Shown here: positions 9,661 to 19,670 of the stretch, in pieces | How positions within the stretch are numbered: position 1 is the stretch's first letter | How the letters are laid out: the number at the start of each line of letters is the position of its first letter | Assembly (NCBI GenBank): GCA_003696675.1 | Contig: RFGH01000226.1 | Location: 1 to 52,895 of the forward strand | Length of the DNA stretch: 52,895 bases | Source of the DNA: Planctomycetota bacterium | GTDB taxonomy: Bacteria > Planctomycetota > Phycisphaerae > Phycisphaerales > UBA1924 | Direction: 5' to 3' | The notes under the pieces: model-generated | What the model was told of the DNA's origin: nothing | Databases searched by the model: none | The model's input: only the letters and a program-made list of their open reading frames with translations | Program-made: the position numbers and the translations under genes

Positions 9661-9954
9661 GACGGATGTCTCGCTGGAGAAAAGGGTTAGCGAATCGGCT
9701 CGGAACCGGGGACCCGACGGCGGGGGATGGCAACTGTAGTGGGCAGCCCCGGATGGGGCAACGAGAGCGAAAGAGCGGGTCCTGGGGGTGATTGGGAGTT
9801 TCGGGCGGCGTGTATCATGCGGGGTGGGGATCCGGCCGATGGAAGGCCGGTGGAATGGTCCGCGCTTTGGGAAAGTTTCCCTTGGCGGGGACGAAGAACG
9901 AAGCGACCCAGCGCCCGGACGCAGTGCCGGGGGCGAAGACCCAGGGACGGACGC

Positions 9955-10563
9955 ATGGCTTCAGCCTCGGTGAGCTATCAGCGCACGCGTGAGATGACGA
10001 TCGACGAGCTGCTGCTCGAGAACCGGATCGTGTTCCTGATCGGCGAGATCAACCACGCGAGCGCGGCACGCGTGATGATGCAGATGCTGTATCTTGAGAA
10101 TCAGCGCCGGAATCAGGAGATCAGCCTGTACATCAACAGCCCCGGCGGGGCGGTGGACGACACGCTGGCGCTGTACGACACGATGCGGTTTTTGTCGTCG
10201 CCGATCGCGACCTATTGCATCGGGCGTGCCTATTCGGGCGGCGCGGTGCTGCTGACGGCCGGGACGAAGGGGCGGCGGTTCATTCTGCCGCACGCGAAGG
10301 TGATGATCCACCAGCCGTACGGCGGGGTGACCGGGCAGGCGGAGGACATCCGGCTGCAGGCCGAGCAGATCATCAAGAGCAAGCAGATCCTGAACGGGAT
10401 CATCGCCAAGCACACCGGGCAGGACATCGAGCAGGTGCGCAAGGACTCCGAGCGTGACAAGTACTTCAGCGCCGAGGAGGCGAAGGCGTACGGGCTTGTG
10501 GACGAGGTGCTCAGCGAGCCACCGAAGGATGTGGCGCTGAACACGGGCAGCCCGACGGCCTGA
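9955..10563 (+). CDS. clpP: ATP-dependent Clp protease proteolytic subunit, divergent copy
   Basis: A 202-residue ClpP-type serine peptidase. The triad is complete: S94 in [11 protein letters not shown] (replacing the usual QAASMGA context), H119 in MIHQPYGG, and D168 in [12 protein letters not shown]. The N-terminus ([20 protein letters not shown]) differs from the classical TLVPMVIEQ start, so the axial pore loop is unusual. The ATG at 9955 is chosen because homology begins there. An in-frame upstream extension to 9727 has no family character. A 6-bp dyad with a one-base spacer lies at 9869-9881. The second clpP follows after 71 bases, suggesting a heteromeric ClpP1P2-like peptidase. Confidence 0.93.
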   Translation: MASASVSYQRTREMTIDELLLENRIVFLIGEINHASAARVMMQMLYLENQRRNQEISLYINSPGGAVDDTLALYDTMRFLSSPIATYCIGRAYSGGAVLLTAGTKGRRFILPHAKVMIHQPYGGVTGQAEDIRLQAEQIIKSKQILNGIIAKHTGQDIEQVRKDSERDKYFSAEEAKAYGLVDEVLSEPPKDVALNTGSPTA

Positions 10564-10634
10564 CCCCCCACCACGATCGCCGACGCGGATCACGCACGAG
10601 AGCACCACTGAGAACGAAGGGCACGGAAAGACCC

Positions 10635-11258
10635 ATGAGCAATACCCCCCAGAGCACGCTGGTCCCGATCGTCGTCGAACAGTCGGCACGCGGCGAGCGC
10701 GCGTACGACATCTTCAGCCGCCTGCTGAAGGACCGGATCGTGTTCGTGACCGGACCGATCATGGACGAGATGGCGAACCTGATCGTGGCGCAGCTGCTGT
10801 TCCTCGCCAACGAGGACGCAACGGCGGACATTCACATGTATGTCAACTCGCCGGGCGGCAGCGTGACGGCGGGGCTCGGCATCGTGGACACGATGAACTT
10901 CATCCGCCCGCATGTCTGCACCTATATCATCGGGCAGGCGGCGAGCATGGGCTCGGTGATCGCGGCTTCGGGAGAGAAGGGCAAGCGGTACGCGCTGCAC
11001 AACTCCCGGAACCTGATGCATCAGCCGCTGCTGTCCGGCGTGATGGAGGGCCAGGCGACGGACATCGAGATCGAGGCAAAGGAGATGCTCCGCCTGCGGG
11101 ATCGGCTGTACGAGATTTACGCCAACGCCACCGGTCAGGACAAGGAAAAGATCCACCGGGACTGCGACCGCAACCTGTGGCTCGATGACAAGGAGATGCT
11201 CGAATACGGGCTGATCGACAAGGTGCTCAAGTCGATGCCGAAGACCGGCGGGGATTGA
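10635..11258 (+). CDS. clpP: ATP-dependent Clp protease proteolytic subunit, classical N-terminus
   Basis: A 207-residue ClpP with the classical start ([20 protein letters not shown]). Nucleophile S104 lies in GQAASMGS and H129 in NLMHQP. The third triad position, occupied by Asp in E. coli (ERD), aligns with N180 in [12 protein letters not shown] once a two-residue insertion after the His loop is allowed. D178 lies two residues earlier and could compensate. This subunit may therefore have weaker activity or depend on its partner encoded 71 bases upstream (inference). The stop is followed by a clear intrinsic terminator, closing the operon. No ClpX or ClpA gene is in the window. Confidence 0.94.
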   Translation: MSNTPQSTLVPIVVEQSARGERAYDIFSRLLKDRIVFVTGPIMDEMANLIVAQLLFLANEDATADIHMYVNSPGGSVTAGLGIVDTMNFIRPHVCTYIIGQAASMGSVIAASGEKGKRYALHNSRNLMHQPLLSGVMEGQATDIEIEAKEMLRLRDRLYEIYANATGQDKEKIHRDCDRNLWLDDKEMLEYGLIDKVLKSMPKTGGD

Positions 11259-11282
11259 GCGTTGAACGATCCGACAGAGTCG

Positions 11283-11311
11283 AAACCGGGCCGAGTGCCC
11301 GGTTTTCTTTT
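11283..11311 (+). terminator. Intrinsic terminator after the clpP pair
   Basis: A GC-rich stem (ACCGGGC / GCCCGGT) around a five-base loop CGAGT is followed by TTTTCTTTT. It lies 25 bases after the second clpP stop and before the convergent antiporter gene. Confidence 0.85.
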
Positions 11312-11335
11312 GCTTGCATTCACGAATCGGCGTGC

Positions 11336-12310
11336 TCAGGCGTGCAGGAGGAGATACGCGGTGTACGCGGCGTAGCACAGCAGCATGCACGCGCCCTCGG
11401 GTTGTGAGAGACGTGAGCCGGACCGCATAAAGAAGGCGAGCAGGATAGTCGTCGCGAGCATGAGTGGAGCGTCGAGGCGGAAGACCTGGCGGTCGATCGT
11501 TTGCGGGCGGACAGCGGCGGTGATGCCGAGGATGCCGAGCAGGTTGAAGATGTTCGATCCGAGGATGTTGCCGACGGCGATGTCCGACTGCTTTCGGACA
11601 GCCGCCACCACCGAGGTGAACAGCTCGGGGGCCGAGGTGCCGAGGGCGACCACGGTCAGGCCGATGACAAGTTCGGAGACGCCGAAGGAACGGGCGATGC
11701 CCGAGGCGGACCGGACGAGCAGCCAAGAGCCGGCGATGAGCAGGGCGAGTCCTGCGGCGATGGACTGGGCGGCGATAACCGGGTTGACGGGCTTGGCGGG
11801 GTCGAGCCCGACCTCGCGCTCGAGTTCGGCTTCGAGCTCGGCCTGGCGCAGGGACTCCTCGCGGCGTCCGGTGAGATAGCCGCGCCAGAGATAGACGATG
11901 AGCAGGGCGACCATGGCCAGGCCCTGCCAGCGGGTGACGGTGTGGTCGGTGGCCAGCGCAACGAAGGGGAGCAGGGACACGAGGAGCACAAAGAGCAGTT
12001 CGTAACGGACGAGGCGCAGCTCGATCGCGATGGGGCGGATCAGTGCGGTCGCACCGAGGATCAGCAGCAGGTTGCAGATGTTCGATCCGACGACATTGCC
12101 GACGGCGATGTCGCCCGAGCCTTTGAGGGCGGCCATCAGCGATGTCGAAAGTTCGGGCGTGGAGGTGCCGAAACCGACAATGGTCAGACCGATGAAGAAG
12201 GCGGAGACGCCGAGACGCTTGGCGATGGCGACTGCGCCTCGGACGAGCAGTTCGGCACCGCCGGTGAGGACGAGCAGGGAGAGGGCGAGCAGCAGGATAT
12301 CGGTGAGCAC
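11336..12310 (-). CDS. CaCA-family Na+(H+)/Ca2+ antiporter, YrbG-like
   Basis: A 324-residue inner-membrane exchanger with the duplicated alpha repeats of the calcium/cation antiporter superfamily. Repeat one has GFGTSTPEL and GNVVGSNICN; repeat two has ALGTSAPELFTS and GNILGSNIFN. The Glu of each TPEL/APEL motif is the ion-binding residue. About ten helices are split by a charged cytoplasmic loop (residues about 145-170, rich in Glu and Arg). Length is normal for bacterial YrbG/CaxA-like proteins. The start is a GTG without an obvious ribosome site. It is divergent from the membrane protein at 12497 and convergent with clpP. Confidence 0.92.
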   Translation of the reverse strand: MLTDILLLALSLLVLTGGAELLVRGAVAIAKRLGVSAFFIGLTIVGFGTSTPELSTSLMAALKGSGDIAVGNVVGSNICNLLLILGATALIRPIAIELRLVRYELLFVLLVSLLPFVALATDHTVTRWQGLAMVALLIVYLWRGYLTGRREESLRQAELEAELEREVGLDPAKPVNPVIAAQSIAAGLALLIAGSWLLVRSASGIARSFGVSELVIGLTVVALGTSAPELFTSVVAAVRKQSDIAVGNILGSNIFNLLGILGITAAVRPQTIDRQVFRLDAPLMLATTILLAFFMRSGSRLSQPEGACMLLCYAAYTAYLLLHA

Positions 12311-12496
12311 GGGGCGATCTGCCCGGACCGGGAGGCGCGTCGTCGCGATCCGGTTTCAGCGGGAAACGCCCCGCCGACCGGCGATCCGGGGCGGTTGATG
12401 CTATTCGTGCGGGAGCCGGCGTCCATGTCCGGCGAGGCCGCGCGAAGATTGGGGTTGCGTCTGGTATGCTGGCAGGATCGCACAGGAGACCGTGAC

Positions 12497-13093
12497 ATGA
12501 TGACCTCGCTGACCGCGTTGTGGCTGCCGATCCTGCTCTCGGCGTTTGTGTGCTTCATGGGAAGCTTTGTGTTCTGGGCGGCGACGCCGTGGCACAAGCC
12601 GGATGTGAAGCCCGTGCCGGATCCCGCCGCGGCGGACACGGCGATCGGGGGGCTGAACCTTCCGGCCGGGCACTACATGATCCCGTGCGCGAAGGACCCG
12701 GCGGAAATGAAGTCGGAGGCTTTTCAGGAACGGTACAAGCGCGGTCCGTGGGCGACGATCAACATCATGCCGGCCCAACCGAACATGGCCAGGAACCTGA
12801 TCATGACCTACATCGTGATGCTGGTGATCTCGGCGGGGATCGCCTATCTGGCGGCGTCCGTGCTGATGCCCGGCACGGCGACGATGAAGGTGTTCCAGGT
12901 GACTTGCACCGCGGGGGTGCTGTCGTACACGTTTGGCGGCATGGTCAATGGGATCTGGTTTGCCAAGCCGTCGGGCTGGGTGGTCCGTGACATCATCGAC
13001 GCGGCGGTCTATGCGGTGCTGACCGGTGTGGTCTTCGCGTGGCTGTGGCCGGCGGCCGAGGCCTCGTCCGGCGGGGCGCTGCCCTTGCCCTGA
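12497..13093 (+). CDS. Hypothetical four-helix membrane protein
   Basis: 198 residues, family not recognised. Predicted membrane helices lie at about 5-28, 100-122, 129-150 and 163-184. A soluble loop at about 30-98 contains HKPDVKPVPDP and HYMIPCAKDPAEMKSEAFQE. This planctomycete-type layout has a long loop carrying one Cys. The start is set by AGGAG at 12484-12488. A TATGCT at 12466-12471 could be a -10 element, although no convincing -35 is visible. The HAD phosphatase gene follows 18 bases downstream and may be co-transcribed. Confidence 0.75.
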   Translation: MMTSLTALWLPILLSAFVCFMGSFVFWAATPWHKPDVKPVPDPAAADTAIGGLNLPAGHYMIPCAKDPAEMKSEAFQERYKRGPWATINIMPAQPNMARNLIMTYIVMLVISAGIAYLAASVLMPGTATMKVFQVTCTAGVLSYTFGGMVNGIWFAKPSGWVVRDIIDAAVYAVLTGVVFAWLWPAAEASSGGALPLP

Positions 13094-13111
13094 GCCGCCA
13101 ATGATCCTGGC

Positions 13112-13792
13112 ATGTATGAACGCCCGGGGCTGGTGATCTTCGACTGCGACGGGGTGCTGGTGGACACCGAGCCGGTGGTGCAGCGCGTGCTGGCCGAGTG
13201 GCTGACGCGGCACGGGTGGCCGATGACGCCGGAGGAATCGGCACGGACGATCAAGGGGTCGCACATCGCTGAGATCCAGAGGCTTGCAGAGGCTCGGGTG
13301 GGGCGTGCGCTGCCCGGGTTCATCGAGGGCTATCGGGCGGCGATGTTCGAGGCGTTTGAGGCCGGGATCGACGAGATCCCCGGTGCGGCGGTCGTGCTGG
13401 ATGCGTTGCGGGACGCGGGTGTGCCGTTCTGCGTGGCGTCGAACGGGCCGCGGGTGAAGATGGCGGTGTCGCTAAAGTCGGCGGGGCTGCTGGACCGGTT
13501 CGGCGGGATGGACGGTGGGCGGATTTTCTCGGCGGACGATGTGGGCGAGCCGAAGCCGTCTCCCAGACTGTTCCTGCACGCGGCTGAGCGGATGGGGTTT
13601 GAGCCCGGGGCGTGCCTGGTGGTGGATGATTCGACGCAGGGGGTGCTGGCGGCGATCGCGGCGGGGATGGGGATCGTGGGGTACGAGGACATGACACCCG
13701 CCGCGGATCTTTCCGCGGCCGGTGCGCCCTTCGTCATGAAGCGTGTGGACGAGTTGCTGGGGCTGATCGGGTTTCCGCCGGTGCGGGCGTGA
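13112..13792 (+). CDS. HAD-superfamily hydrolase (beta-phosphoglucomutase/phosphatase-like)
   Basis: A 226-residue HAD subfamily IA enzyme. Motif I is FDCDGVLVDTE (nucleophile and acid/base Asp). A helical cap follows. Motif II is CVASNGPR, motif III the Lys in GEPKPSP, and motif IV VVDDSTQGVLAA. The DGVLVDTEP context is common to phosphoglucomutase-like and sugar-phosphate phosphatases. Substrate is undetermined. Its stop abuts, without a gap, the stop of the convergent lipoprotein gene. Confidence 0.92.
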   Translation: MYERPGLVIFDCDGVLVDTEPVVQRVLAEWLTRHGWPMTPEESARTIKGSHIAEIQRLAEARVGRALPGFIEGYRAAMFEAFEAGIDEIPGAAVVLDALRDAGVPFCVASNGPRVKMAVSLKSAGLLDRFGGMDGGRIFSADDVGEPKPSPRLFLHAAERMGFEPGACLVVDDSTQGVLAAIAAGMGIVGYEDMTPAADLSAAGAPFVMKRVDELLGLIGFPPVRA

Positions 13793-16282
13793 TCAGTCGA
13801 GCGGGACTCGTTCGAGCGAGAACGAAGGGAGGGGGTTGTTGTCGCGGAACTGGGCACGCTGCCCCGCAACTCCGTTCTGCTCCGGCGTGGCTTCGACGAC
13901 ACCGATAAACGGGTCGTGAAATGTCTGGCGGAGGACGACCATCTCGCCCGGGCGGGCCAGGCCGGCGTGGATGGCGGCTGCGGCGACCGAGTTGCTGTGG
14001 TGGTAGCGGCCGTTCTGGAAGAAGATCTGGCCGACCTTCGCGTCGCGTTCGGTGATTTGGACAAAGACGAGGGCTACCTCGCCCGGTCTACGCTCGATGT
14101 AGGTGATGCGTTCGGCGATGGCCCCGAGACGCAGTGCGGCAAGGCGTGTCTCGCGCATCGGATCCATGGGGATGACAAAGTCCGTAGGGATGGGATCGAG
14201 CGTGATCCAGTCCTGATTGCCTTTACCGGGCGGGGTCGATCCGGTGAGATGAAGGGTGCCGTCGAGTTCGAAGGCGGCCAGTTCGAGGGTGAACGGCTCG
14301 TAGTCCTTGCCGCCTCCGCGTGTTGGATCGGGGGCGCCACGGACGGTCAGGCGGAGGATGGGCAGGCCGTGGTCGTTCACGATGTCGCCCTCGAACAGGG
14401 CGGGCGGAGCGCCGGCGTTGTTCCACTTGCTGCCGTCGCCGACGATCCGACCGGTGACTTTGCCGCTTGCCGAGTCGACCGAATCGAACACGAAGAACAT
14501 CTGTTCGTCACGGACGGAAGAAGTATCCGCGGTGCGGGCGGTGTAGCGGGCGGCGGTCAGGGCGACGATGAGCTGCTCGCGGAGCGCCGCGGTGTGTTCC
14601 GGCGTAGCCAGGGTCAGGACGGTGCGTCCGCTGCCGTGGCGGTTGCGCATGCCGTCGCCGATGAGAGTTGGCCCGGGCTCGATGGCGGCGAGGTGCAAGT
14701 TCCATCGCTGGGCGTCGGCCTGGCGGGGATCGTTGGATTCAGGCAGGGGGGTGTTGCCCTGCAGGCTGAATGCTCGGTCGGCGCGTGTGCCGCTCAGGGC
14801 GACGCCGTCGCGGTGGGCGATCATCCATCCCGAGCCGGTGACGGCGGTGTCCGAATCGGCCTGGAGTTCGACGGAGACGGGCCAGCGGACGGTGTTGGCT
14901 GTTCCGAAGCGGCGCTCGACGAAGCCCACAAAGCGCTGGGGCGACCTGAGGTCTTCGGTCAGGAACTTCTGGATGGCCGCCCGCTCGGCGGCAAGTTCCG
15001 CGAGGGACAGGCGGCGCTCGACGCTGAGACTGATGGTGCCATGGCTGATGAAGTCGGTTCGGTTGTTCGGACGCCAGAGCCCATCGAAGGCGTCGGGCGT
15101 ATTAGCTGTCTGCAGCCGCCATTGCTCGCCCCACGGGGTATTGACATAGAGCGCTGCCTGACCGAGGACAAGTTCGATGTCAGCCCGGGCCGCTTGCGCT
15201 TCACGGTTCGGGAGCATCACGGTGGCGGTGTAGCCGGAGTTCTGTTCGTTGCGTTCTACGATGAGACCCACCTGCTCGTCACCGCCCTGCAGCGTGGTTT
15301 TCCGACCGATGAACAGGGTGCGGCCGGCGAGAAAGGTCTCCATCCGGGTGATCTCAGCACGGATGGCGGCTCGCTGTGATTCCAGTTTCTCGTTCGTGGC
15401 GGCGAAGGATTCTGCGTCGGTGGTGAGGGTGACCGGACGCGGGCCGGGCCACAGTTTGGGAAAGTTCGCCTCGCCTGTGATGGTGGGCTTGTCCACGGGT
15501 CCGTCGATCATGAGCACGACCTGGCCCACGACTTCCTGTTGGCCTGCGGGCTCGGACGCGGGGCCGGCGTTGAGGACGACCCGGACGCGGTTGGACCGGG
15601 CATCGGCCCGACCCGTGTCGCCGCGGACGGGGAGCACCCGGATCGGGTTGAGCGAGTCGTTTCGCCCGGCGATTGGCGTATCGAGGACCATCGAGCCGTT
15701 GAGCGAACGGTCAAGATCATCGAAGTTCATGGCCATCGTCCACCGGTCATCGCCCTGGGTGCTGACGATGACGGCGTTGCCCTTGAGAAGCGTGTCGCGG
15801 AGGTTGAGGATCCGCCGCTCCATCTCGGCGACGATCTTCGCCTCGTGGGCGGCGCTGGCTTCGGCCAGCGACTGACCCGACTCGACCTTCGTGAATCGTT
15901 GCTTCGCCGCGCCGGGCTGCTCGGGGGCGAGTTCGAGGATGTCACCGGAGAGCGTCGTCCTGTAGTTGGTCGTCGCGCCCTGGGCGGTCACGAGGCTGAC
16001 GCGTCCGTCGTCGAGCACTTTGTAGGACAGGGTGCTCGTGCCCGCGCCAGGCCGGGTGAGCATGGCCTGGCCATCCTTAAGGAACTCGACGCCGGCGAGA
16101 GGGCCGTCGGAGGTGGCCATCCAAATGCCCGTGAGCTGGTTGGGGCGGGACACCGCCCGACCCTCCAGGGGCACAGAGGGGTCCGACGCGGCGGGCTTAG
16201 GGTCTGACTTTCCGCCGCAGGCGAGCGGCATGGCCGCGAGGATGAGAGCGGCGGGCAGGGCGAGGGCTTTCGGACGGGGCAT
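13793..16282 (-). CDS. Large repetitive lipoprotein, function unknown
   Basis: 829 residues with a lipoprotein signal: a hydrophobic stretch, then PLAC with the lipidated Cys at 22. The mature part contains a weakly repeated unit of a charged helix followed by a beta-rich segment. Helices with the AAxRAEIxxxxxFL flavour occur at about 140-165, 295-320, 425-445 and 562-580. Each is followed by strands such as RWTMAMNFDDLDRSLNGSMV and RWPVSVELQADSDTAVTGSG. A final segment (about 690-760) has a similar helix. No enzyme motif is visible. It lies 107 bases downstream of thrC on the same strand. An envelope role is inferred only from the lipoprotein signal. Confidence 0.75.
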   Translation of the reverse strand: MPRPKALALPAALILAAMPLACGGKSDPKPAASDPSVPLEGRAVSRPNQLTGIWMATSDGPLAGVEFLKDGQAMLTRPGAGTSTLSYKVLDDGRVSLVTAQGATTNYRTTLSGDILELAPEQPGAAKQRFTKVESGQSLAEASAAHEAKIVAEMERRILNLRDTLLKGNAVIVSTQGDDRWTMAMNFDDLDRSLNGSMVLDTPIAGRNDSLNPIRVLPVRGDTGRADARSNRVRVVLNAGPASEPAGQQEVVGQVVLMIDGPVDKPTITGEANFPKLWPGPRPVTLTTDAESFAATNEKLESQRAAIRAEITRMETFLAGRTLFIGRKTTLQGGDEQVGLIVERNEQNSGYTATVMLPNREAQAARADIELVLGQAALYVNTPWGEQWRLQTANTPDAFDGLWRPNNRTDFISHGTISLSVERRLSLAELAAERAAIQKFLTEDLRSPQRFVGFVERRFGTANTVRWPVSVELQADSDTAVTGSGWMIAHRDGVALSGTRADRAFSLQGNTPLPESNDPRQADAQRWNLHLAAIEPGPTLIGDGMRNRHGSGRTVLTLATPEHTAALREQLIVALTAARYTARTADTSSVRDEQMFFVFDSVDSASGKVTGRIVGDGSKWNNAGAPPALFEGDIVNDHGLPILRLTVRGAPDPTRGGGKDYEPFTLELAAFELDGTLHLTGSTPPGKGNQDWITLDPIPTDFVIPMDPMRETRLAALRLGAIAERITYIERRPGEVALVFVQITERDAKVGQIFFQNGRYHHSNSVAAAAIHAGLARPGEMVVLRQTFHDPFIGVVEATPEQNGVAGQRAQFRDNNPLPSFSLERVPLD

Positions 16283-16389
16283 GGTCGCATCTCCTCGGCG
16301 CGGGCGGCGGACGATCGCCGGGTCGGGCCGAAGGGGGATGCGGGGCGGGCGGCCAAGCCCGCAGCGGATTCTGAGAAAATCTTCGGTGG

Positions 16390-17880
16390 TCAGCCCGCGT
16401 CCATGGCCGCGAGGATGGCATCGAGGTCGTCGGCGACGCGGATCGGTCGGTTGGCGACCGAGCCGGTCGGGTCGGACGGGACCTGCTCGCTGAGCCAGGC
16501 CTGGGCTTTCTTGGTGGGCAGGCCGGTGTGATAGGCGACAGTGACGTCGGGGTCCTTGAGCTGGTGGCCGGTGAGGATGCAGACCACGGTCTCGGTCGGT
16601 TTGATGATGCCCTGTTCCAGCAGCATGCGGGCCCCGGCCACGGATGCGCCGGACGCGGGCTCGCAGCCGAAGCCGTAGCGCCCGACGAGCGACTTGTGCT
16701 CGACGATGGTCGCGTCATCGGCAGTACGGACGACGCCGTTCATCGCGTCCAAGGCGCGCAAGGCTTTCGAGAGGTTGACTGGGCGGTTGATCTCGATGGC
16801 GCTGGCGACGGTGTGGGCGTTCTCGCCCGCGTCGTCCATCCGCCGGTACTCGGCCCGGACGGCGTCGCGGTCATAGCGCCCGCCGTTCCATCGGACGCCC
16901 AGTTCGTTGTACACGCGGTCGAGCGTGCGGGCGCCGTGGGCGTTGATCACGGCCAGTCTTGGGATGCGGTCGATCAGGCCGAGCTGCTTGAGTTCGATGA
17001 ACGCCTTGCCAAAGGCCGAGCAGTTACCGAGGTTGCCGCCCGGCACGATGATCCAGTCCGGAACCTGCCACGACAGGCCCTCGAGCACGCGGAACATGAT
17101 GGTCTTCTGGCCTTCGAGCCGGAATGGGTTGACCGAGTTCATCAGGTAGACGCCCCGGCCCGAGGCGTAGAGCGCCTTGTCCTCGGCGATCTGGCGGACG
17201 CGCTTCAGGCAGGCGTCGAAGTCGCCCGCGATTTGCAGCGTCACCGCGCCGTAGTCGAGCGCCTGGGAAAGTTTGCCGTAGGCGATTTTGCCGTCGCCGA
17301 TGAACACGAATGCCTTGAGCCCCATCTGGGCGGCGTAGGTGGCGAGCGAGGCGGAGGTGTTGCCGGTCGAAGCGCAGGCGCACCGCGTGGCCCCCACCAT
17401 GCGGGCGTGGGTGAACGCGGCCGCCATGCCGTTGTCCTTGAACGAGCCGGAGGGGTTGAAGCCCTCGTACTGGAGGAACACACGCCCGCCGGCGTCGATG
17501 TCGTAGCCGAGGTGCCGCCCGAGGGCATCAGCCCGCTGAAGGTTGGTGCGCCCTTCGCCGAGCGTGACGATGTCGCCCGCGCCGCCGGGGGCGTGCTTCC
17601 AGAAAGGCAGCAGCTCGCGGAACCGCCACACGCCGGAAAAGTCGAGCATCGAGTCGGTCGCCCCGGTGTCGCCCGCCGCCACGCGGGGGCCGACGGTGCT
17701 GCCACGCCGATCGAAGAGGGCGAACGACCGCTCGGCCTTCGGCCATGCGGCGTCCCAGTCGTAGGTGATGTCGAGCAGCTCGCCGCAGGAGGGACAGGCG
17801 GTCAGAATCTCGTCCACGCCGAACGAGGCGGCGCAGTCGGGGTTGATGCACTGCTGGCGGGCGAGGGTGGGCGTGCTCAT
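16390..17880 (-). CDS. thrC: Threonine synthase
   Basis: A PLP-dependent fold-type II enzyme converting O-phosphohomoserine to threonine. The N-terminus has a zinc-ribbon-like start ([10 protein letters not shown] ... ACPSCGEL), as in longer threonine synthases. The PLP lysine is in [12 protein letters not shown] Gly-rich phosphate-binding loop is in [17 protein letters not shown], and [12 protein letters not shown] contacts the cofactor. About 496 residues. An in-frame ATG 21 bases upstream (17901) is the alternative start. Neither start has a strong ribosome site. The gene is divergent from the GTG-start gene at 17929, with under 50 bases between them, so their promoters overlap. No other threonine-pathway gene is adjacent. 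Confidence 0.93.
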   Translation of the reverse strand: MSTPTLARQQCINPDCAASFGVDEILTACPSCGELLDITYDWDAAWPKAERSFALFDRRGSTVGPRVAAGDTGATDSMLDFSGVWRFRELLPFWKHAPGGAGDIVTLGEGRTNLQRADALGRHLGYDIDAGGRVFLQYEGFNPSGSFKDNGMAAAFTHARMVGATRCACASTGNTSASLATYAAQMGLKAFVFIGDGKIAYGKLSQALDYGAVTLQIAGDFDACLKRVRQIAEDKALYASGRGVYLMNSVNPFRLEGQKTIMFRVLEGLSWQVPDWIIVPGGNLGNCSAFGKAFIELKQLGLIDRIPRLAVINAHGARTLDRVYNELGVRWNGGRYDRDAVRAEYRRMDDAGENAHTVASAIEINRPVNLSKALRALDAMNGVVRTADDATIVEHKSLVGRYGFGCEPASGASVAGARMLLEQGIIKPTETVVCILTGHQLKDPDVTVAYHTGLPTKKAQAWLSEQVPSDPTGSVANRPIRVADDLDAILAAMDAG

Positions 17881-17916
17881 GGCGGGATCGTACTCGGTCA
17901 TGCCGGGTTCATCGGG

Positions 17917-17922
17917 TATGCT
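17917..17922 (+). promoter_or_regulatory. Candidate -10 element (TATGCT) directly before a GTG start
   Basis: TATGCT ends six bases before the GTG start at 17929 and no ribosome site is present. That places the expected transcription start on the start codon, which fits a leaderless mRNA. No convincing -35 is visible. Confidence 0.3.
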
Positions 17923-17928
17923 CCGCCC

Positions 17929-18801
17929 GTGGAGCAGCGTGACCGCGCGTATTTGAGCATCCTGGGCTGGCCCCGGGGGTTTGATGCCGACCGGCGGGTG
18001 GAAGCGCTGGTTGTCGCGGCCGGCATGGACCCGTACCTGGCCGGGCAGATGGCCCGGCGGGAAACCCCGGCCATCGTGCACCAGTTCGATCATGTGCTGC
18101 GGGATGAGATCCTCGGGGCTCTTCACGGCATGGGCGTGCTCGCGCTGGCGCCGTCGCGTGCGGAGATGCGGGGCTACGCGCGGGTGGAACTCGCCCGTGA
18201 GGTCGAACGGTTTCCCGGGGCCGAGCCCGCAGCGTTCGCCGTGCAGCAACGCGACGGAGGGGCGTGGACCTTCCAGCTGCCGGATGTGCGGCTGGTCGTG
18301 ACCGGCACCGTGCGACAGGTGGGCCGGGTCCGGACGCACGCGGCCGGGGCGTCGGACTTCGGCCTCGGCTCGGCTGCGATCGGCGGCGCCGACATGGTGC
18401 TCGCCGAGATGGCGTGGGACGCGATCAACGATGAGGGGTCCGGCGGCTGGGGCAGCCATACGACACGCAACACCCGCGCCGTTCCCACGGCGGATCTGCA
18501 TGTCATGACTCCGGGCGGTCCGAGGCTGGTGCGGTTGAGCGGTCAGACAACGCGGATCGGCGTGGTCGGACAGCCGCATGGCCGCCCCTCGCTGCTCGAC
18601 CGCCCGGACCCCAGCGAGGAGCTCGCGCGGCACATGCCCGGGGTGCGGGTAGACACCGGCTTCGAACGGTTCAACACGCCGAGCGATGTTGAGCAGATGG
18701 CGGACAGCGCGGGGCAGGGGTCCGCCCGGCTCAACCCGATCGCGTTCCACTTTTACAGTGTGTGGTCGGCGTTGATTGACATGGGGGTGCGGGGATGGTG
18801 A
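17929..18801 (+). CDS. Hypothetical cytoplasmic protein
   Basis: 290 residues with no signal peptide or membrane helix, family not recognised. The N-terminal half ([20 protein letters not shown], then [20 protein letters not shown]) resembles a small regulatory domain that recurs in planctomycete proteins, but I cannot name it. The middle holds [20 protein letters not shown]. The C-terminal part has [23 protein letters not shown] 17929 is chosen because it is the first in-frame start after the divergent thrC start and conserved-looking sequence begins immediately. It overlaps the next membrane-protein gene by seven bases, so the pair is translationally coupled. Confidence 0.65.
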   Translation: MEQRDRAYLSILGWPRGFDADRRVEALVVAAGMDPYLAGQMARRETPAIVHQFDHVLRDEILGALHGMGVLALAPSRAEMRGYARVELAREVERFPGAEPAAFAVQQRDGGAWTFQLPDVRLVVTGTVRQVGRVRTHAAGASDFGLGSAAIGGADMVLAEMAWDAINDEGSGGWGSHTTRNTRAVPTADLHVMTPGGPRLVRLSGQTTRIGVVGQPHGRPSLLDRPDPSEELARHMPGVRVDTGFERFNTPSDVEQMADSAGQGSARLNPIAFHFYSVWSALIDMGVRGW

Positions 18802-19667
18802 GGCGCGACTGGCTGACACGGACGCCGAAGTGGGTGCTTCTGGCCGGGTTCTGGGTTGTGCAGGGCATCGTGCTCTATGCCTTGCAAGCTTTTCTTTACG
18901 CTTCTCAGGCCGAGGTCAACGGCCTTGTGCTGATCCGTGACGCCGATGGGAACCTGACCGGAGAAACAACCACCCGGATGCTCGGCGAGCTTCCGACCTG
19001 GGCCGACTATGTCGATCTGGCCACGCTGCCCGAGTTCGCGTGGTGGATGGGTGGCGGGGTATTCGCGCTTACGAGCGCACAGGCGTTGTTCCTGATGCCC
19101 GTACGCCGCCCGGGCGTGTCCCGCTCGGGGGGCAAGGGGCTGCGCACCAGCCTTTGCGTCGCCGGGTTGACGATCGCCGGGCTTGCGCTCGCGGCGGTCA
19201 TGGGTGTTGTGGGCGTTCTGGACGAGTACGGCGTGGTCGAGGATGCCATGATCGACTGGATCCCCGGCTCGCCCTGGACGGTCATGGGAGCGGTTGTCCT
19301 GACCGGCTGGGCGGTGGCGACGCCGCTGCTGATCGCGTTCGTGCGGGCGGGGCGGAAGGAGACCGTGCTGGCCCGGCTCTCGCGCCGGCTGCTGATCGGC
19401 ACGGTGGTCGAGACGGCCCTGCTGATCCCGCTGGATGTGATGGTCCGGCGGAAGACCAACTGCTACTGCTGGGCGGGGACTTACTGGGGCCTGACGCTGT
19501 GCGGGGCGATCGGCGTATTCGCGCTCGGGCCGGCTGTGTTCTTGCCGGTGTTGGCCCGGCGTCGGGCGACCTGGTACGGCGGGCACTGCGGGGTGTGCGG
19601 GTACGACATGGCGGGCGACATGAAGGCGGCGCGTTGCCCCGAGTGCGGCACCGGCTGGCGGGCCTGA
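18795..19667 (+). CDS. Membrane protein with C-terminal zinc ribbon
   Basis: 290 residues with about five membrane helices. They include [18 protein letters not shown] near the N-terminus, then [20 protein letters not shown] and [20 protein letters not shown]. The C-terminus is a CxxC...CxxC zinc ribbon ([13 protein letters not shown] ... RCPECG) on a short tail after the last helix, probably cytoplasmic. The first helix is followed by a periplasmic segment with [12 protein letters not shown]. Function is unknown; such ribbon-tailed membrane proteins are common in planctomycetes. It overlaps the preceding gene by seven bases and converges, after three bases, on another zinc-ribbon membrane protein. 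Confidence 0.75.
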   Translation: MVRRDWLTRTPKWVLLAGFWVVQGIVLYALQAFLYASQAEVNGLVLIRDADGNLTGETTTRMLGELPTWADYVDLATLPEFAWWMGGGVFALTSAQALFLMPVRRPGVSRSGGKGLRTSLCVAGLTIAGLALAAVMGVVGVLDEYGVVEDAMIDWIPGSPWTVMGAVVLTGWAVATPLLIAFVRAGRKETVLARLSRRLLIGTVVETALLIPLDVMVRRKTNCYCWAGTYWGLTLCGAIGVFALGPAVFLPVLARRRATWYGGHCGVCGYDMAGDMKAARCPECGTGWRA

Positions 19668-19670
19668 GGC

